Positions 30,018-45,083 are shown, counted from the stretch's first letter. The stretch: 64,000 nt of DNA from Auricularia sp. M13 (GCA_037042915.1 CM073197.1:744001-808000), one strand, 5' to 3'. Notes: generated by a model not told the origin, from the sequence alone. Numbers and translations: made by a program.

Positions 30018-31763
30018 ATGAGCGACGGATGGGATGACCAGCAGTACGCCGACCTGTATGTGCGCGCTCTGCACATTGGGTTACTAGCTGACTGTCGCGC
30101 GCAGGCGGCTGTGGAAGGCAACCCACCTGGCCGCATTTGTAGTTTTAATCTGGGACTGGTGTGCGTGCTACCTAGCTGTGGTGTATGCACCTGCGTTGCT
30201 GAGGCTAGCGCTTCTGCAGTCATATGTCTGGACCAGGAAGTCGAATGGATGTGGAGGCAGAAGCGGAATATGTTTACGGCGTTATGGTTCGGGGTACGGC
30301 GCGACTCGCGCGACGTGCCTATGCCTTCCTTCCCGTTGTGTGCTTACCGCGGCGCGTCTCACAGCTCAGATACATTCCAATTCCAATGTATACTGTGTCC
30401 ATGATTGGTGTGTTCAGTTATTTTCGAGATTCTTATTGGGCTCATCGCGTGCAGCGACATTCCAGACGACATGGTCATCGAAAGTGCGTCCTCGGCTCCG
30501 TCCTCGTATAGCTTTACTCACTACCTCCTTGTAGACGTGCGTGCCCTTCTGACTCGTTAAAGTGCCTGAGGCAACCAGATTTGACGAATCTCAATGGCAC
30601 AGGTGCGAAGCGATCGCGACCCTGCCAACTCTCTTCGTATGCTTCGCCATGATCTGCGCGCACACCGTATTCCTCGTCCGCACTTGGGCTGTACGTCTCC
30701 CGTACACATCCAAACCCTGAAGTTCGAACAATTCTCACGTTTTCCTCCTCTTCTTCTACTGCAGCTGTACGCGCGCTCTCGCACAGTCCTCGCGGTGCTC
30801 TCAATAGCATTAGCAATCGACGCCATCTTCCTCTTCACAAGCATGATTAACCAGCACGTCGTCGTCCCACCCCCGGGGAACGGCTGCCTCCCCGGCAGCC
30901 CGCAGCTCGTGCTCGGCATCCTCACGTGGGTCGCGCCGCTCTTGTTCGACACCCTCATCTTCGCTTTCACGCTCTGGAAGACGCTGCGCTTTGTGAAGCA
31001 GTTTGGGGAGGACGCTTCGTTGTCGCTGTTTGCTGTGTTCCTGCGCGACGGTGTTGTTTACTATGCGTGAGAGTTTTGTTGCCGCAGTCCCGTCTTGAAG
31101 CGCACTGACGAGGAGTGTCCGCGCAGTGTCATGCTTATTTGCTATCTTATCACGATTATTACCTATGTTGTGCGTCCTGCAATGCAGCCACCCTCCTATG
31201 ACGCCGTTTATTTTATTCTGTAGATCGCGCCTCCCGGCCTCAAAGATGTCAACGCCAGGTCAGCATCCCCGCGCTGTACACCGCACACGTACTCACATCA
31301 CTTTCAGTTTCTCCGTCGTGTGCGTTCGCGGCCGCCTCCTCGCAGCTTCCTCGAGCTCTTGACTGACCCCTCGCTCCTCTCAGGCTCACGCTCGTCATGA
31401 CCGAACGCCTGCTGCTCCGTCTGCACGTCGCGGTACAGAAGCAAGACCGGATCGACATGTCCACGCTCTCGGCGTCAGCGCGCGACCTCTCCTTTGCGCA
31501 GCGCACGCGCGTCTACGTCGGGTGTGTATCGTCTTTACCGACGCCAGACATCATTAACGAATTGCAGGACATTCGTCGCCGAGATGGAACTTGGGATGCA
31601 GCGGGAGCGAGGCATGACCGCTCTGCCTAACTTCCCGGACGACCGAGACGAGGAGGATGTTGAAGAACTAGACGACGCGCGGGACGTTGGTATCGCCTCG
31701 TTTCATACTGCGCATGAAGATATCCAGTTGCGAGATTTGCAACGGCAGTCTAAAGTAATCTAG
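30018..31763 (+). CDS. DUF6533-family multi-pass membrane protein (copy 1)
   Basis: Member of a membrane-protein family, abundant in mushroom-forming fungi, of unknown function. I infer exons 30018-30055, 30105-30160, 30220-30293, 30365-30407, 30455-30473, 30603-30690, 30765-31066 and about three more to 31,763. The start reads MSDGWDDQQYADLRLWKATHLAAFVVLIWDWFICLDQEVEWMW, the DUF6533 signature. Hydrophobic helices include PTLFVCFAMICAHTVFLV, SIALAIDAIFLFTSMIN, WVAPLLFDTLIFAFTLW and VMLICYLITIITYV, giving about seven in all. The C-terminal tail (LPNFPDDRDEEDVEELDD) is acidic and cytosolic-looking. The 19-nt fifth exon is deduced by comparison with copy 2 at 49,383 and is the least certain part. 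Confidence 0.8.
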
Positions 31764-31961
31764 TATCTGCGCGTAGAAGGCTGTTGTATGTTTGTACAAT
31801 ACAATGTAACACTAGGACGCTGCGTTCGTACCATACGTTCGTTGCATCGGGCATACTTATTGCAACCTGGAACTTGGGACGTTGCTGGAGCAGAATCTGC
31901 TGCCTGGGATTCGACCAGCAAACAATATGTACAATCCATCCGTACGCATGCACGCGCGGCA

Positions 31962-33216
<1,255 letters not shown>

Positions 33217-33243
33217 TCATTGCACATGCGCCGGCTTCCTATA

Positions 33244-33764
33244 CTCCCCGCCACGGAAAATAACCGCCGTTCGGAGATAGCCGCCCACTTGCGACACACC
33301 TTTCTTTCTACGATCTGCATAGAAAAATAAAGTGTAATAGTAAGGGTTGTAGGGCACGTCCTTGGGTACATAATCCTCCTCTGAGATCTTGAAACGGGTG
33401 CTATACAACTCGACTATGATGTCATCTTTGAGGGGGACCGATATTAATACTATCTCCACAACCAGGGAGCATCAAGCTTCCCCCTGATATGAAACCCAGG
33501 TTCATTTTTTATGGATGTTGCGTTGCAGAAGCAGCGAAGGTGTACGCGCAATATTCGCTTTTATATGAGCTCAAACTTGTCCTCCGGTTCACCAGCCGAC
33601 TTGCCCTCCGGAATTACTGGATGGGGGAAAACGCAAACCGAGTTTACCATTGAATAGTATCAAGCCTAAGCATCATGCACAAATAAAAGTTTCAGGTCGA
33701 GTGTATCAAAATTGTGGCAGAAATCGAGAATTTCCCAACGGCGGTTATTTTCCGTGGCGGGGAG
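33244..33764. mobile_element. Short non-autonomous DNA element with 28-bp perfect terminal inverted repeats
   Basis: The left end 33,244-33,271 begins CTCCCCGCCACGGAAAATAA and the right end 33,737-33,764 is its exact reverse complement over 28 bp. Both ends are flanked by TA (33,242-33,243 and 33,765-33,766), the target duplication expected of Tc1/mariner-type insertion. The 465-bp interior is AT-richer than the surroundings and has no transposase. An 80-codon open frame reads out through the left end on the minus strand (a PKDVPYNPYYYTLFFYADRR stretch) without recognisable homology. It lies about 100 bp upstream of DPM1. This fits a MITE; the superfamily assignment is inferred from TA only. 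Confidence 0.75.
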
Positions 33765-36700
33765 TACAAGTGCTCGCATTTTCCTCTCTTGCGTGTGCAA
33801 CGGTATAACTGTCTTGCGCTGCCAGAAGCTTCAAGTTGCCAAGATGGAGGAATTCAGAAGAAATCCCTGGGTCGGCCGCCACAATCGTCAAATGCAACAC
33901 TCACGATGGCGCAGCTTACAGCACCCTGCACCCATTCTTCTTCCATCCACGTGCCGAATAGCAGGCAGGGAATCCGCCCGTTGTTGATTGCAATTGCTGC
34001 GAATCTCGAAACCGTCGTTCTGCGCGCGTTTACTGGTCCGCAAGGGAATACACACGCCACCGGCCACCGGTAAATCACGTTTCGAGCTGCCTGCCCTTCT
34101 GGAGTTGCTGTCTTTTACCTACGTGGCGCCGTTCGCTCTCGCGTGGGCTCTCACGCCCTGCACACCCGCAGCCTGTTGCCTGCCACCGACGTAAGATCGA
34201 CAAGATTCCACAAGTGTGGCGTGGACTTTCGTCGGCATGCGTAACTCCATTGGGCTTTTCTCTGCGATCTTGCTACTCTGCTCTGTGGAAAGGATCTAAA
34301 CCGGTCGGCAGGCACGTGGTAGGCACGACTCCGGGTTCCAGATTGCCTCGTCAGAGTCGTCGCCTACCCAAGTAGAGTCTAGAACCTTCGGAGAAATTCG
34401 CACTCTAAAGGCTCATTTCTTCACATCCAGCGGGTGGCGGCTGCTCGAGTTTCTGCGAGGAAGGCTCCTCCAACTTCCCAGACGAAGAGTCCTCATCAAA
34501 TTATTATTCCGCATTTGCTCCAGGGCCAAACGCACGCAACTCGCCACGCGCCTAAACCTCCCCACCGGGCCACCGTGTCCCTGTTCCACCTTCTCAGGAT
34601 GTCGGGATCATGACATTGACAGGAATGCCCTCCGCTCCCTGCTCGCTGTCCTGTGCCCGGCCCTTCTTATTTCTCCTGACAGCTTGTTACGACCGGCCGG
34701 GCTGTGGCAAACCTGAAGCCGAATCATCCAGGCACGCAACGGGCTTCTTGATATTTCGCCGAGGCCCGCGCTTTGTGTGTAAAATCACAGGCGACGACGT
34801 CGGCCGAGCAGTCTGTCATCCGCATCGATATCTCATCTGTCGAATCGCGCTGCGGGGAAACCTGCCACCTGCCAGGTCGCGCGAGCCGAGCGTGGTTTGA
34901 CATGACAGAATGAATCTGATCGGCCGAACGCGTGTCAACGTCAATCGCTTCGCGGGGTCTGTTTCGATGCAGTCAATATGATCAGATTACTCGCCACCGA
35001 TAGCTGGGACTGCTTGGGTGCTCTGCAGTGGAATGGGCATGGCTAGCACTGGCACGACTTCAGTTTGCCGCTGGACGCTCACTAGAGCTTCTTTACTTGG
35101 ACATGGCATGGCAACGCCAGAGCGGTCGCGTGCCTTCAGAAGGTGGAGCAGGGAGCAGCGCCCGGGTCCGGGATCCTCGTTCTTACGGAGTCCTGCCCTG
35201 CCACCGCGCAGCATCGAGCGCGTGAGGGCGCATGCACATGGAGCAACTTGGCAGGAGCGCTGAGGAGCAGTCCAGAAGTATGATACCCCACACCAGGCGC
35301 GCCTCCGTGTGGAGCTTGAAGAGACCCCTGGCCACGACTGCTGGCCACAGCGATAGCCAAACCACTCACACATAATCCCTCAAGCCCTGAGATTAATGGC
35401 TGCGCAGTCGTGCCAGTCGAGCTGTTGCCGTCAAGTTCACTGGCAGAACGTGCGACGTTCACCTTCAAGTGGCGGACCGGCCCAGGGAGCCGTAGTATGT
35501 TTGCCATGATCCCCGCGCGCGGTCGGAGTGGTTGGGATTAACACTGCAGCACTCAGCCCTGAGACTTTAAAACGCCACACGGACCGCCGCATCAGGCGGT
35601 ACGGCGGCCAGTCATCCAGGACAAACAGCGGGCGTGTCGCCGTGTGTTTGCGCAAGTCCCAAGGGCGGGCCGGACAACGTGCCAGTGCCAGTGGGAATTC
35701 TAGTCGCATCTGGGCGGCGGAATGGCTTCAAGGCGAAGCTGAAGCCCATCGCAACAGGCCCACAGGAAATTTCTAAAGGAATTTGTTTATGCCGCCAGTT
35801 CAATGGAATTGGCTGGCCTTGCAAAGCTAGGTAACCCCTCCGCTCAGCGGCTGGCCTGACGGTCTGACGACAGCCGGCATCACCGTTGACAACCTGAGGA
35901 AATCCGCGGCGACCCGGCTTCAGTCAATTTCGCCGCAGTCGAATCTGAATCTGCGCGGCCCTTACCCCTCATTATACCCGCTCGCGTGCGCTCAATCCCC
36001 GGGTCGCCGGCCATGTGCAATGCCAATGGCATGCCACCACGTCACGACTCGGACGCAGTCTCACTGGCAAGCGCTGCCACTGAGCGCCCAGAGTTGGATT
36101 GGCATTCTCATCTCCGGAGGACGTCTGGCCGTGGACACGCTGGACTAGAGGAGGTACATTACACGGACACCAGACGCTGAAGTGCCGCACGAGGATTAGC
36201 AGGTCAGGGCAGAGCGGCGTGCCTGCATGGCCCGCGATCGCGTCGCTCAGCGCTTCCGGGGCCCACCAGTCACTGTATGCGTGGATTCTCAGGCCAGCAA
36301 TACTAAGAGGATCGCTGCCACTGCCAGCATACATAGGTTTCATCTCCGTTACGTCTCGCGCGGGACGATCGCGATTCTGAGTCTGAAGTCCCGCGTGCTC
36401 GTTAACGCCGTCCGGGCGCTGGACGTTTTTGAACAGGCTCGCGGCGGGAGCACTGTGGGCTACGATTCAGGGCACTAGAAGTGGAACAGCGACGACTACT
36501 GCTCCCTCTCTGGCATGCGGGATTTCCGCCCCATTCAGTCCTACTAGAGTACACACTTCTGATTCAAACTGCAGCTCTGACTGACACACCCACCCACCGA
36601 GGACAGGCGCGCGCGCATGCGCGATCGGACATCCGACATTGGTAAACGGTTGAGCATGGGCGCGATCAGCTACAGCTACGGTACAGCACAGATCGCAAAC

Positions 36701-39700
36701 AAGCTGCCCATTGCCATTCGCAGTAAATCCCGACCCGAGCCGCGCGCCAGGCTCAGGCTACTTTGAAGGCACTCGGCCCCGGGGATCCCGTTTGGGGCTC
36801 GGGCGGGCGAATCCTTCCCTCCGCTAGCGCTAGCGCTCTGTTAGATCACTGGCAGAACCATGGTGGGAAGTAGGCAGAGGAGGCTCGGGGGGCAGGACAA
36901 GTTCTGTTAACCCAAGCAACGAGATCCCGATCGCGCAGAATGCAGAACCCAGCCTGAGAGCAGCAGTGACTAATTGCACCACTGTTTCGTTCGTTCTTTT
37001 GCGCCCCTGAGTTTCGCCCAGATCCCAGATCCCAGGGTCAATGCAAGTACAGCGTACAGCGGCGGTCCCGGTGCAGGACTAGCTATAGGAGCCAGCGGAA
37101 CGGAGACGCGGGACCGGGCGTCACGCACTGGTTCGAGTTGCAAGCACCTTATCTCATCTACGGACAGACTCGGACTATTTTGCTTGAGATGCATTCGTAC
37201 ACGGCGCTGACAGTGGCAGTTCGGATCTCGCAAGCCCAGAGAGAGTGTGTGTGTGTGTGTGTGCTGCGCGTGAAAGGGCACGCGTCGCCAACCCGGCGGG
37301 TGCAGTTGTCGCGATCGGCGCGGCGGCGGGTGCGGTCGGTGGGCCGCGGGACCAGACTGACGAGGAGGAGACTAGAACGACGAGGGGAGGAGAAGGCTAC
37401 GATCGGACAGAACGCAGAACAGTACACAGCGCACTGGCAGGCTGGGCGCGAGACAAGTCCAGACTCGGGCGGCAGCGCACAACGATAAGACGGTCTCGAG
37501 CTCCTGCGAGCACCAATCCACGCCTCCCGCGGAATGTTGCGCGCAGGCGCGTCCAGACGCGAAACTCCAGAGCATGACGTCGACATCGACGTCGAGGCGT
37601 CCCCCGGTACTTCTGCATCAGTCAGATTCACAATCCACATTTCGTTTTGCGCAGGCAGAAGCCAGACCCCTCGGCGCAGGAAAATGCATTAATGGAGCGG
37701 GCCCGAGTCCATGACGAAAGACCGTACCTACTGTAGAACTTCAGATACAGTGGGAGCAGGCGCAGCAAGTATATGCATCTGATCATAAGTAGGTATCCAC
37801 CTAGACTCGGAGCAAGTTCGAAACAGAAAGTTACGGTACTGGACTGGAGCATCAAAGCAAGATTGCAGTTGAGGTAATCCGTGGAGTCGAGTTGGAGTAA
37901 GCGCAGATACTGTATGGTACTGGAGCCTGGGAACGCGTGACGCGCTGCCCCGGATTTGCGGAGTCGAAGCTGATATCGTTGCCCCCGGACGATCTGCTGC
38001 AGTGAGGGGCGGTGGAGTGGGAGCTGATTCCAGCCCGAACGGGTGCTGTAGCCTTAGGGGCGTTCCGCGGAGAACGAACGTCACGTGGTGGAAAAAAGAA
38101 AAAGATTGAATGCGAGGGCTGGCTGAGGGCTGGATGTATGCATTGCAACAAGTTACTGTTACGGTACAGGAGATGCAGCGCGCAGCGGAGTCTGGATTCT
38201 GCAGGCGCGACCATGTGCAGGGAGAATCACGCTCGTCCTGCCCGGTGCTGTGCCGTCTTTCCAGTCACTTGCGCGCCCCGCCTCGACGGTCCACGTCGCA
38301 CAGGGATCCACATCTCCTCCCCCTCCTCAACTTCTGTTCAAGGCACCGTCATTCCAATTCCAACACTGCGGCGCATAATGAATGGATGAATGACAGGACC
38401 TGAGATGATTTCGACGCTACATCAAGTTTCAACTCGAACACCAACATGTCCCGAATCCTCCGAGTCCGCGGCGTGCGTGCGAAAATTTAAAATCGCGCAT
38501 CCCAAATCTATCCATCATAATCCGCTGCGCGAGGCCAATCCAATCAGAGATGGGGGATTGTGTGTGGTCAGCGGTCAGCCGGCGCACGCTAATCAGCACA
38601 GCGTACCGCTTACCGCTGGCGTCGTGTGGGCGGGATTGACGCAGACGCCGGTGAGGGAAGCGGGATGAGGAGGTATGAGAAGGCCTTGAGCTTGGGAGGC
38701 GAACGTCCTCGCTCTGCCGAGTTTCATCTCGTGCTCACTCAGACGGTGTCTCAGTCTCTGACAGCTGAAGAAATGATGATATTGATCGTACGAGGCCCCA
38801 GTGACACTGACACTGACAGCGTTCGCGTCCGCGTCGATAGGTCTCTGGGTGAGCAGCTGATATTACAGTACGATAACTGGGGTCTGTCTAAGTCTTGCAG
38901 TCGATCCAAATCTGAACGTAAGAGTCCAGCTGACATCGTACATGGACATGTACACCTTGAAGTCGAGCGTCCCAACTCCCAAGCGCTCGAATAGGCATAG
39001 AATTCAATGTCGTAGGTGTCGGACTCCACACCAGTTCGCCTTCTTGTCAAAGCAATCCGCGGGAGGGGAAGTTCGCCGCAGGCCAGGAGCGCGACTGAAT
39101 TGCAAAGAAGCGTTTCATCCTGGCCGACCGTTACTTACGCGAATGAATACCCTCGGCGCGGCGACGGTCGATCGTGCTCCGGCCGGCCTGTCCAGTGTCG
39201 AGTGTCGAGTGTCTAGTGTTGAGGCGTTCGGTAGACATTATGGAGGCTGGCGACCGACGCGTCCCTGACGGGCTCCAAGGGCGCGCGCTCGCGTGGACGG
39301 GGCGTCCGGCATCAGCGAGGGCGGGCCGCGGCGCGTGGTTCGAAATGATGGGCCCGATCAAAACACGCTCGACGTCGCGACGCCCGGAGAAATGCCCTCC
39401 CAGGGACGGCCCCGTGAGAGCGCAGGGTAATAAATATGAGCCGTCCGAGCCTCAGAGCAGAGCTTTAGCATGCTGCAGGGTGTGTGCCGGTGGGCTGTGT
39501 GCACTGGGCGGCGGACAGTAGCGGTGTGATGCCGTGGGCCAGGAGCTCGGCGCCTGGCTGCATCAATTGCCGTCAAATTGGCCGTTGCGGATTCGACGCA
39601 CGGGTCCGCAGGGCGAGGCGGCGCTGCGGGAGGCGGCGTGGAGGATAGAGAGAGAGAGGGAAGGGTGGCTGGGGGATAATAATGATTATTTGGGGGGAGG

Positions 39701-39878
39701 GAAGGCACGGGATCAATAGTGAATAGATACGGGAGCAATATGATTGGATCTCCACGCGGGAAAACTCAAATTTGGATCCGACGGTTGAGACGGGGCGTAC
39801 TTAACCCCCATCATTTCCCTGCCTCATGCTGGCCCCCCGCCCCGTCACCCTCTCCTCCTCCCTCCCTCCTCCTCCATT
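33765..39878. other. Gene-poor region, left part (6.1 kb)
   Basis: No gene with recognisable domains was seen on either strand. Short frames are open in several phases at once, as in GC-rich non-coding DNA. A (GT)n run lies at about 37,245-37,262 and small direct repeats (GTCGAGT-type) at about 39,196-39,216. It forms the upstream region of the FYVE gene. Confidence 0.45.
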
Positions 39879-41019
39879 ATGTCGTTAAGCGCCGCCCTCG
39901 CCGCATACGACGCTCTGCACTCGCGCCCGGCGTCCGACACGAGCTCGCTCTCGCCGTCCTCGTCGTCCGACACGCTCGACTCGATCCAGGAGGAGACGGC
40001 CCCCAAGCAGCAGAAGAAGCCTCGTGCGCATACATTCCATCTCTTTCTTCTGAGCGCTGAGCCCCCGCGCAGTGCCCACGAACCATGCCACCGCCGCATT
40101 CTACGGAGTGCCCGAGGGCACCTGCAGCTCCACGCTCCGCCGCGTCGTCGGCGAGCCCCAGCCGCTGCGCAAGTTTGAGCAGCTCGCCGTCGTCATCGAC
40201 CGCTCGTTGTGGAAGGTGCGTCGCCGCCGCCACCGTCGTCAGCGCCGCCGTCGGTTAACGTTTGCACCAGCGAGACGCGGACGCACGCCAGTGTGACATC
40301 TGGAACTGCGACACCGTCTTTACCCTTTTCGAGCGTCGCCACGTACGTTCTGCGAATTTTAAATTAAATGCCCTTGGCCGGGACTGAACTCGCGTCCGTC
40401 TGCTCAGCATTGCCGCCACTGCGGGGGCGTATTCTGCGCCGCGCACTCGTCGAGAACGACGTCGCTGCTGGACACGACCCGCTCGCCCAACCCCATGCTC
40501 TCGCTGCCCAGAGGAAAGCCCATCACCGACTTCGCCTCGCCCTCCTCGCCCGTCATCCCCAACGCCCGCGTATGCGACGGGTGCCACGACTTCCTGCACG
40601 GCATCCCCACCTGGCCCGCGGCGCCCTCGCCGTCGTCCGCCAAGTCCGTGCCGCTACCCCCCGCCCCGACGCCGCCGACGCGCGTGCGCCAGCCGCGGAG
40701 AGCCCGCTCGCCGCCGTCGTCCGCCAGCGCATCGCCGCTCGCCACGACGCCGCCGGACGGCCAGGCCCCGCCGCTCTCGCGCATCGCCCGCCGGCACTCG
40801 GCCGCGCCCGCGCCCACCACCCCCTCGACGCTGCACATCCGCCCCGCGCGCTCGAGCTCCGTCGTCTACTTCGCGCTGCCCGCGCCCGCCGAGCCGCCCA
40901 AGCCCGCGCCGCGCGACATGCTCACCGCGTACCCGCTGCACGAGCACTCGTCGCAGTGCAAGCGCCGCGCGTCCGATCGCCGGCGCCTCCAGCAGCAGCA
41001 GCAGCCGCGCTTCGTCTAG
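39879..41019 (+). CDS. FYVE-type zinc-finger protein with disordered C-terminal half
   Basis: Predicted phosphatidylinositol-3-phosphate-binding or FYVE-related protein, probably endosomal. Exons 39879-40023, 40073-40215, 40271-40342 and 40408-41019 join to 323 residues. After a Ser-rich start, a finger spans about residues 105-180: CDIWNC, then FTLFERRHHCRHCGGVFCAAHSSR, where RRHHCRHCG is the basic FYVE signature, and a last pair CDGC. The first pair is spaced C-x4-C instead of C-x2-C, and one expected cysteine after VFC is a histidine, so the finger is atypical. The rest is Pro/Ser/Ala-rich with a basic, Gln-rich end. It is the only clear gene in a 16-kb gene-poor stretch. Confidence 0.8.
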
Positions 41020-44000
41020 CGCTAGCCCTCCCGCCCGGCTATACCCCCCTGGCCCCCCGTCTCCGATTTACCCCGCCCCCCTGACCTGACCGACTCTCGA
41101 CTGCCCGCCTGCCCTCTACGCCTAGTCTAATCCTCTTGTCCGCCCGCCTCTCCGTCGCGGTCGCCGCGCCGCCCCTCCTCGCTCTCGCGCTCTGCACCAT
41201 GTTTATTCCTCTCTCGCCGCCACCGTCTCGTCTCGTCTCGCCCGGGTCGATAGGACCGCGCTCAGCACAGCGCTGTTCGGGCGACTGTGTCCCTACCACC
41301 TATATGCTGAAGGGTTATACTGTAGATCCTGTACCATTTTTTTTGTTCCGTTCTGTTCTGTTCTGGCCTTTGGGAGTGCTGGGGTGTTGGTGAGTGTGCC
41401 AAGGGTTTAACTTAGACATTGACGACCGCGCTGCTCGCTCGTAGTGTTGACTACATACTGAATACTGTTACAGTACCGCTCTGTTTGTTGATATCTTGTC
41501 AATATATGCAGATACATATGAAACGATACTTATGCCCTCATCCCATCATGATCCATCGACTCTTATTTTTGCCTCCGGAGGTTCGCACACACACACGCGG
41601 GGGCGGTAGGCCAGATGGGGAAGGCTTGGGCGCCGCACGGTGTGTTTGGGACTGGGATCGGGGAACCGGGAGCGCTTGCCAAGGGTGGACAGGACGCGCC
41701 CGCGACCCTGCAGCTGCCTGCCGGCACGATACGCTTGCTTGGGCCACCCGTCCGTCCCGCGCGCGCGACCTGCCATCCATCCATCGTTGGGATGGGTGGG
41801 GGGGGGGGGGGGGATGGGGATTGCTCAGTGATGCCGCGTCACGCACACACACACACACACGACGCAATCCCCGAGTCTGCAGCTGTCACTCCAATGTCGG
41901 TGCCTGCATGGACAGCGACAGGGCCTGTTGGTAAGTCTGTAGTGCGAGCTTAGATAACGTTGCGTGGATTTGAGTTGGCTGCGTTACGGTGGCGCTTAGA
42001 TCGTATTGCAGGATGCAGGCTCGACGTTTGCTCTACTCTACATACTCTATCGGGATTTGCATTTTGCGCCGGATGAAGGCTAGGGCGGGCGGGTTGCTGC
42101 GTTTGATGACGTTTAACTTGCAATTGAAGTCTATGCTGCATGCTGGCTTGACACCGGGCATGTCGTTGCAGCTGGTGATCATGACGCGGACGTAAATTCA
42201 CTTCTGAATCGAGGCTGTGCACGGTACCGGGTATGGCTTCATTGCTCTTGCTCTTGCTGTTGGTCTTGGTCTTCGGTTCGAACCTCGGAGGAATGGAGGC
42301 TTCGAGACGCGAAGCTTCAAAGGCGGTGGATATCGATGGGATTGGGGACGGGTTCGTACTGGTAGATGGCCATCGATGGTCGATGGTCGATGTCCATCGA
42401 TACAAGGGTACAGCGCGCACCGGGAATCGCAGCACATCCCACGCGACGACGCATCGACATCGATGGCGTAGCAGTCGACGTTACGCTGTGCCATGGGCAG
42501 TAGGTACGTGCAGGGGAACCTCGCGAGGCCAGCCACGCGGTCCGGCCGTTCCTCCTCCCCTCAGTGTTAGCAGTTGAGTGTGTTGCGATGTGCACCGCGG
42601 ATGTCCGCCCCAGGGATCGCAATCGCGCTCGGAGATCTCAGTGTTTGCGCTGAGCCTGGTCGGAATGGAGATGAGATAGCGGGTGAGATGTTGTTGGGGC
42701 CTGGCCTTCGGGGCTGCAGCTGCTATGTATTGTGAGGTAAGTATGCACGCAGAGCTTCTCGGCGAGGGAACCGCCAAGTGTACAGTAACACAGATAGACG
42801 GAAGCCGCTGCAAATACGCGGCGGGTGCAGTCTGATCTCGAATCGAAGACTCGGAGTGAATTCACGAGCCCGCGGAGGGGTGGTTGCCAGTGTCGGATGA
42901 AGACAAGAGATAGCAGCAGGGCATTTCAGTAGATCGCCGCCCCGTTTGAGAGCCACAGGCGGACGAATTGCGCTGTACGTGTCTAGGGCAGCGTGCCGTG
43001 CCTGCCAGGGAACCTGAGTTTGACTTCGAATTCGTCGCTGCGTGGAGAGTTCTGAGTCGCGGGCGACTAGAACAGAACTCTGGCCTGCGATGGGCATGGT
43101 GCAAGTGCTCTACCGTTCAGAGACTGCACCAAGTGGAGCGAGCGTGGACGCAAGAGGGAAGGGCGGACTCGGAGACGTCGCACTTTCGGATCGGTATCCA
43201 GCTTTAGTCACCACTGCAACCCGTCAATATGACTTCAGTTGACAGGAAACGCAAAACAGGCCGCGAGCCCACGCCCAGAAGGCTGAGAGTGCAGATATTT
43301 GTTGAGAATCTGACTTAGATGAGCGCGCTCTCCGGCGCCTTCGGGCTTAGCAGGTCCAGACTCCACGGGTTGGGGAATCCAGGCAACGATCCCGCGCGAG
43401 GTCGCGACCGTCGACAAGTCCCGCGCGCGCCCTCCCGACCGTCGCCAGGATGCGGAATCCAGATGGATCGCCCGCTGCAATCGGGAAATAGAACCGCGCT
43501 ACTGTAGCCACCCACGTGCCGCGGTTCGCGTGATAATCTGGGGATTATCGTTATGCCTCAGATCGACGACCAAATGGAATAGGGGTATCGTTGGGCTACA
43601 TACCCTGGATCTGTTTCATATTCGAGAATTGATATTGGCCTGTGAGTCCAGCTGCGGTCCCAAGTTGCATGCGAGTGCGTACCTGAACTTGGTCGCCGCG
43701 ATGGCCTTCAGTTCGAGTTGCGTCTGGGGTGCTCCCACTGGCATCGTACCGCTGGCAGGTCTGAATCTACGATGCGGATGAGAAGGTGGAACTGTGGAAC
43801 CGTCAACCGTGGCTTTGGGATGGGATGGAATGCGCAGTACATACTAACCGCGACTCCAAGGCTCTTTGAGCTGGACGCGCTTCTAGATCTCGGGCGACTC
43901 CATATGTATGCGCTCCTCCGCACTGGCACAACGCGAGTGGATGCATGCCCGCGGATTCTGGCGCGCGGGTCCCTGGAGCCGTACTTATGTGCCAGCCGCC

Positions 44001-44392
44001 CATTCGCGCACGGGCCCGCACGTGCCAATGCAGCCGTGGGCGGGAAATACGCGACTCAGCGGCGGCTCATCCTGGCGGCTCAAATCATGAATGCCAGCGC
44101 AAATGGGATACAGTAGGGGTGTGCGGCGCGCCGAGGGTGGGGACGAAGCGCAGCCTGAATGCGCGAACGCGCTAGTGCTCCGCGGCATCGTTTCCCACCC
44201 GAAGAGGCAGAGAGTGCGCCCTCGCTGGCATTGCACAGTGCGCGATGAATTCTGCCGACCCGACGCATTCAACGATGCAGAACCTCGAAGTCGGTGCACA
44301 CACCTCGCGCATGCAGTTCCTATTCGAAGTGAATGTGGAGCGGGGGATCGGCAGAGGGCACAGGTCAGGCTGTCCCAAATAAGTACCTGTTA
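41020..44392. other. Gene-poor region, middle part (3.4 kb)
   Basis: Simple repeats include a run of G at about 41,799-41,813 and (CA)n at about 41,846-41,860. A cluster of CATCGATGG-like palindromes lies at 42,368-42,400 and recurs near 42,450. No gene was recognised. Confidence 0.45.
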
Positions 44393-45083
44393 GATGTATT
44401 CCCCCCATCTATCTGATGGGTCTAAAGGATGTTTTTTATACAGGCAGCCTAGGCATGCCTGCAGCCCCACACCTAATAATATAACACATCTCAGGCAGGC
44501 TCAGGCAAGCACAGGCAGCTACCACACATCACAGCCCATCATCCCAATGCCTGCCTAATTTTGAAGGCATCAAACTGCCTCCTGCCTGCAATTTATAGGC
44601 ATCTGGGCACTGCCTGCCTGCTGCCTGCAGGCATCCAAACTTCAATGCAGGCATCTTGGCGTCATCTCAGGCATATCTATGCACCTGCCTAGACCTCACA
44701 GGCATCAGTAAGCTGCTCTGGGAACATCCCAAGTACGTCAGATTGATTACCTGAAAGACTTGCAGGCATACCCTTCCCAAGGATCAGGCATCAAGCTGGT
44801 TGCCTGCTCCCATTGCAGGCATCAAAAGCCGCCTGCCTTCCCCTGCCTGCAGGCTGCCTAATTGTGAGAATCATGTGCAGGCATAAATCTCAGGCAATCA
44901 TGCTGCCTGTGTGTGGGATAGGCATCAGATCAATTGCCTATCTCCTTTCTAGGCTGTCTGCCTGCCTTCGAAGTGCAGAATGTAGAGCTGTAATGAACCA
45001 AAAGCCCTACTAGTCCCTGCATTAGCTAGTAAGTAATATGTCACCCTATTACTCTAGATCTGTGAGGACTACAATCAATCTAT

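Noticed and set aside
42262-42285. GGTTCGAACC-like B-box suggesting a tRNA gene
   Set aside because: No A-box, acceptor stem or anticodon stem could be arranged around it. Similar GTTCGAA words near 2,690, 32,240 and 37,130 also failed. No tRNA or rRNA was found in the window.
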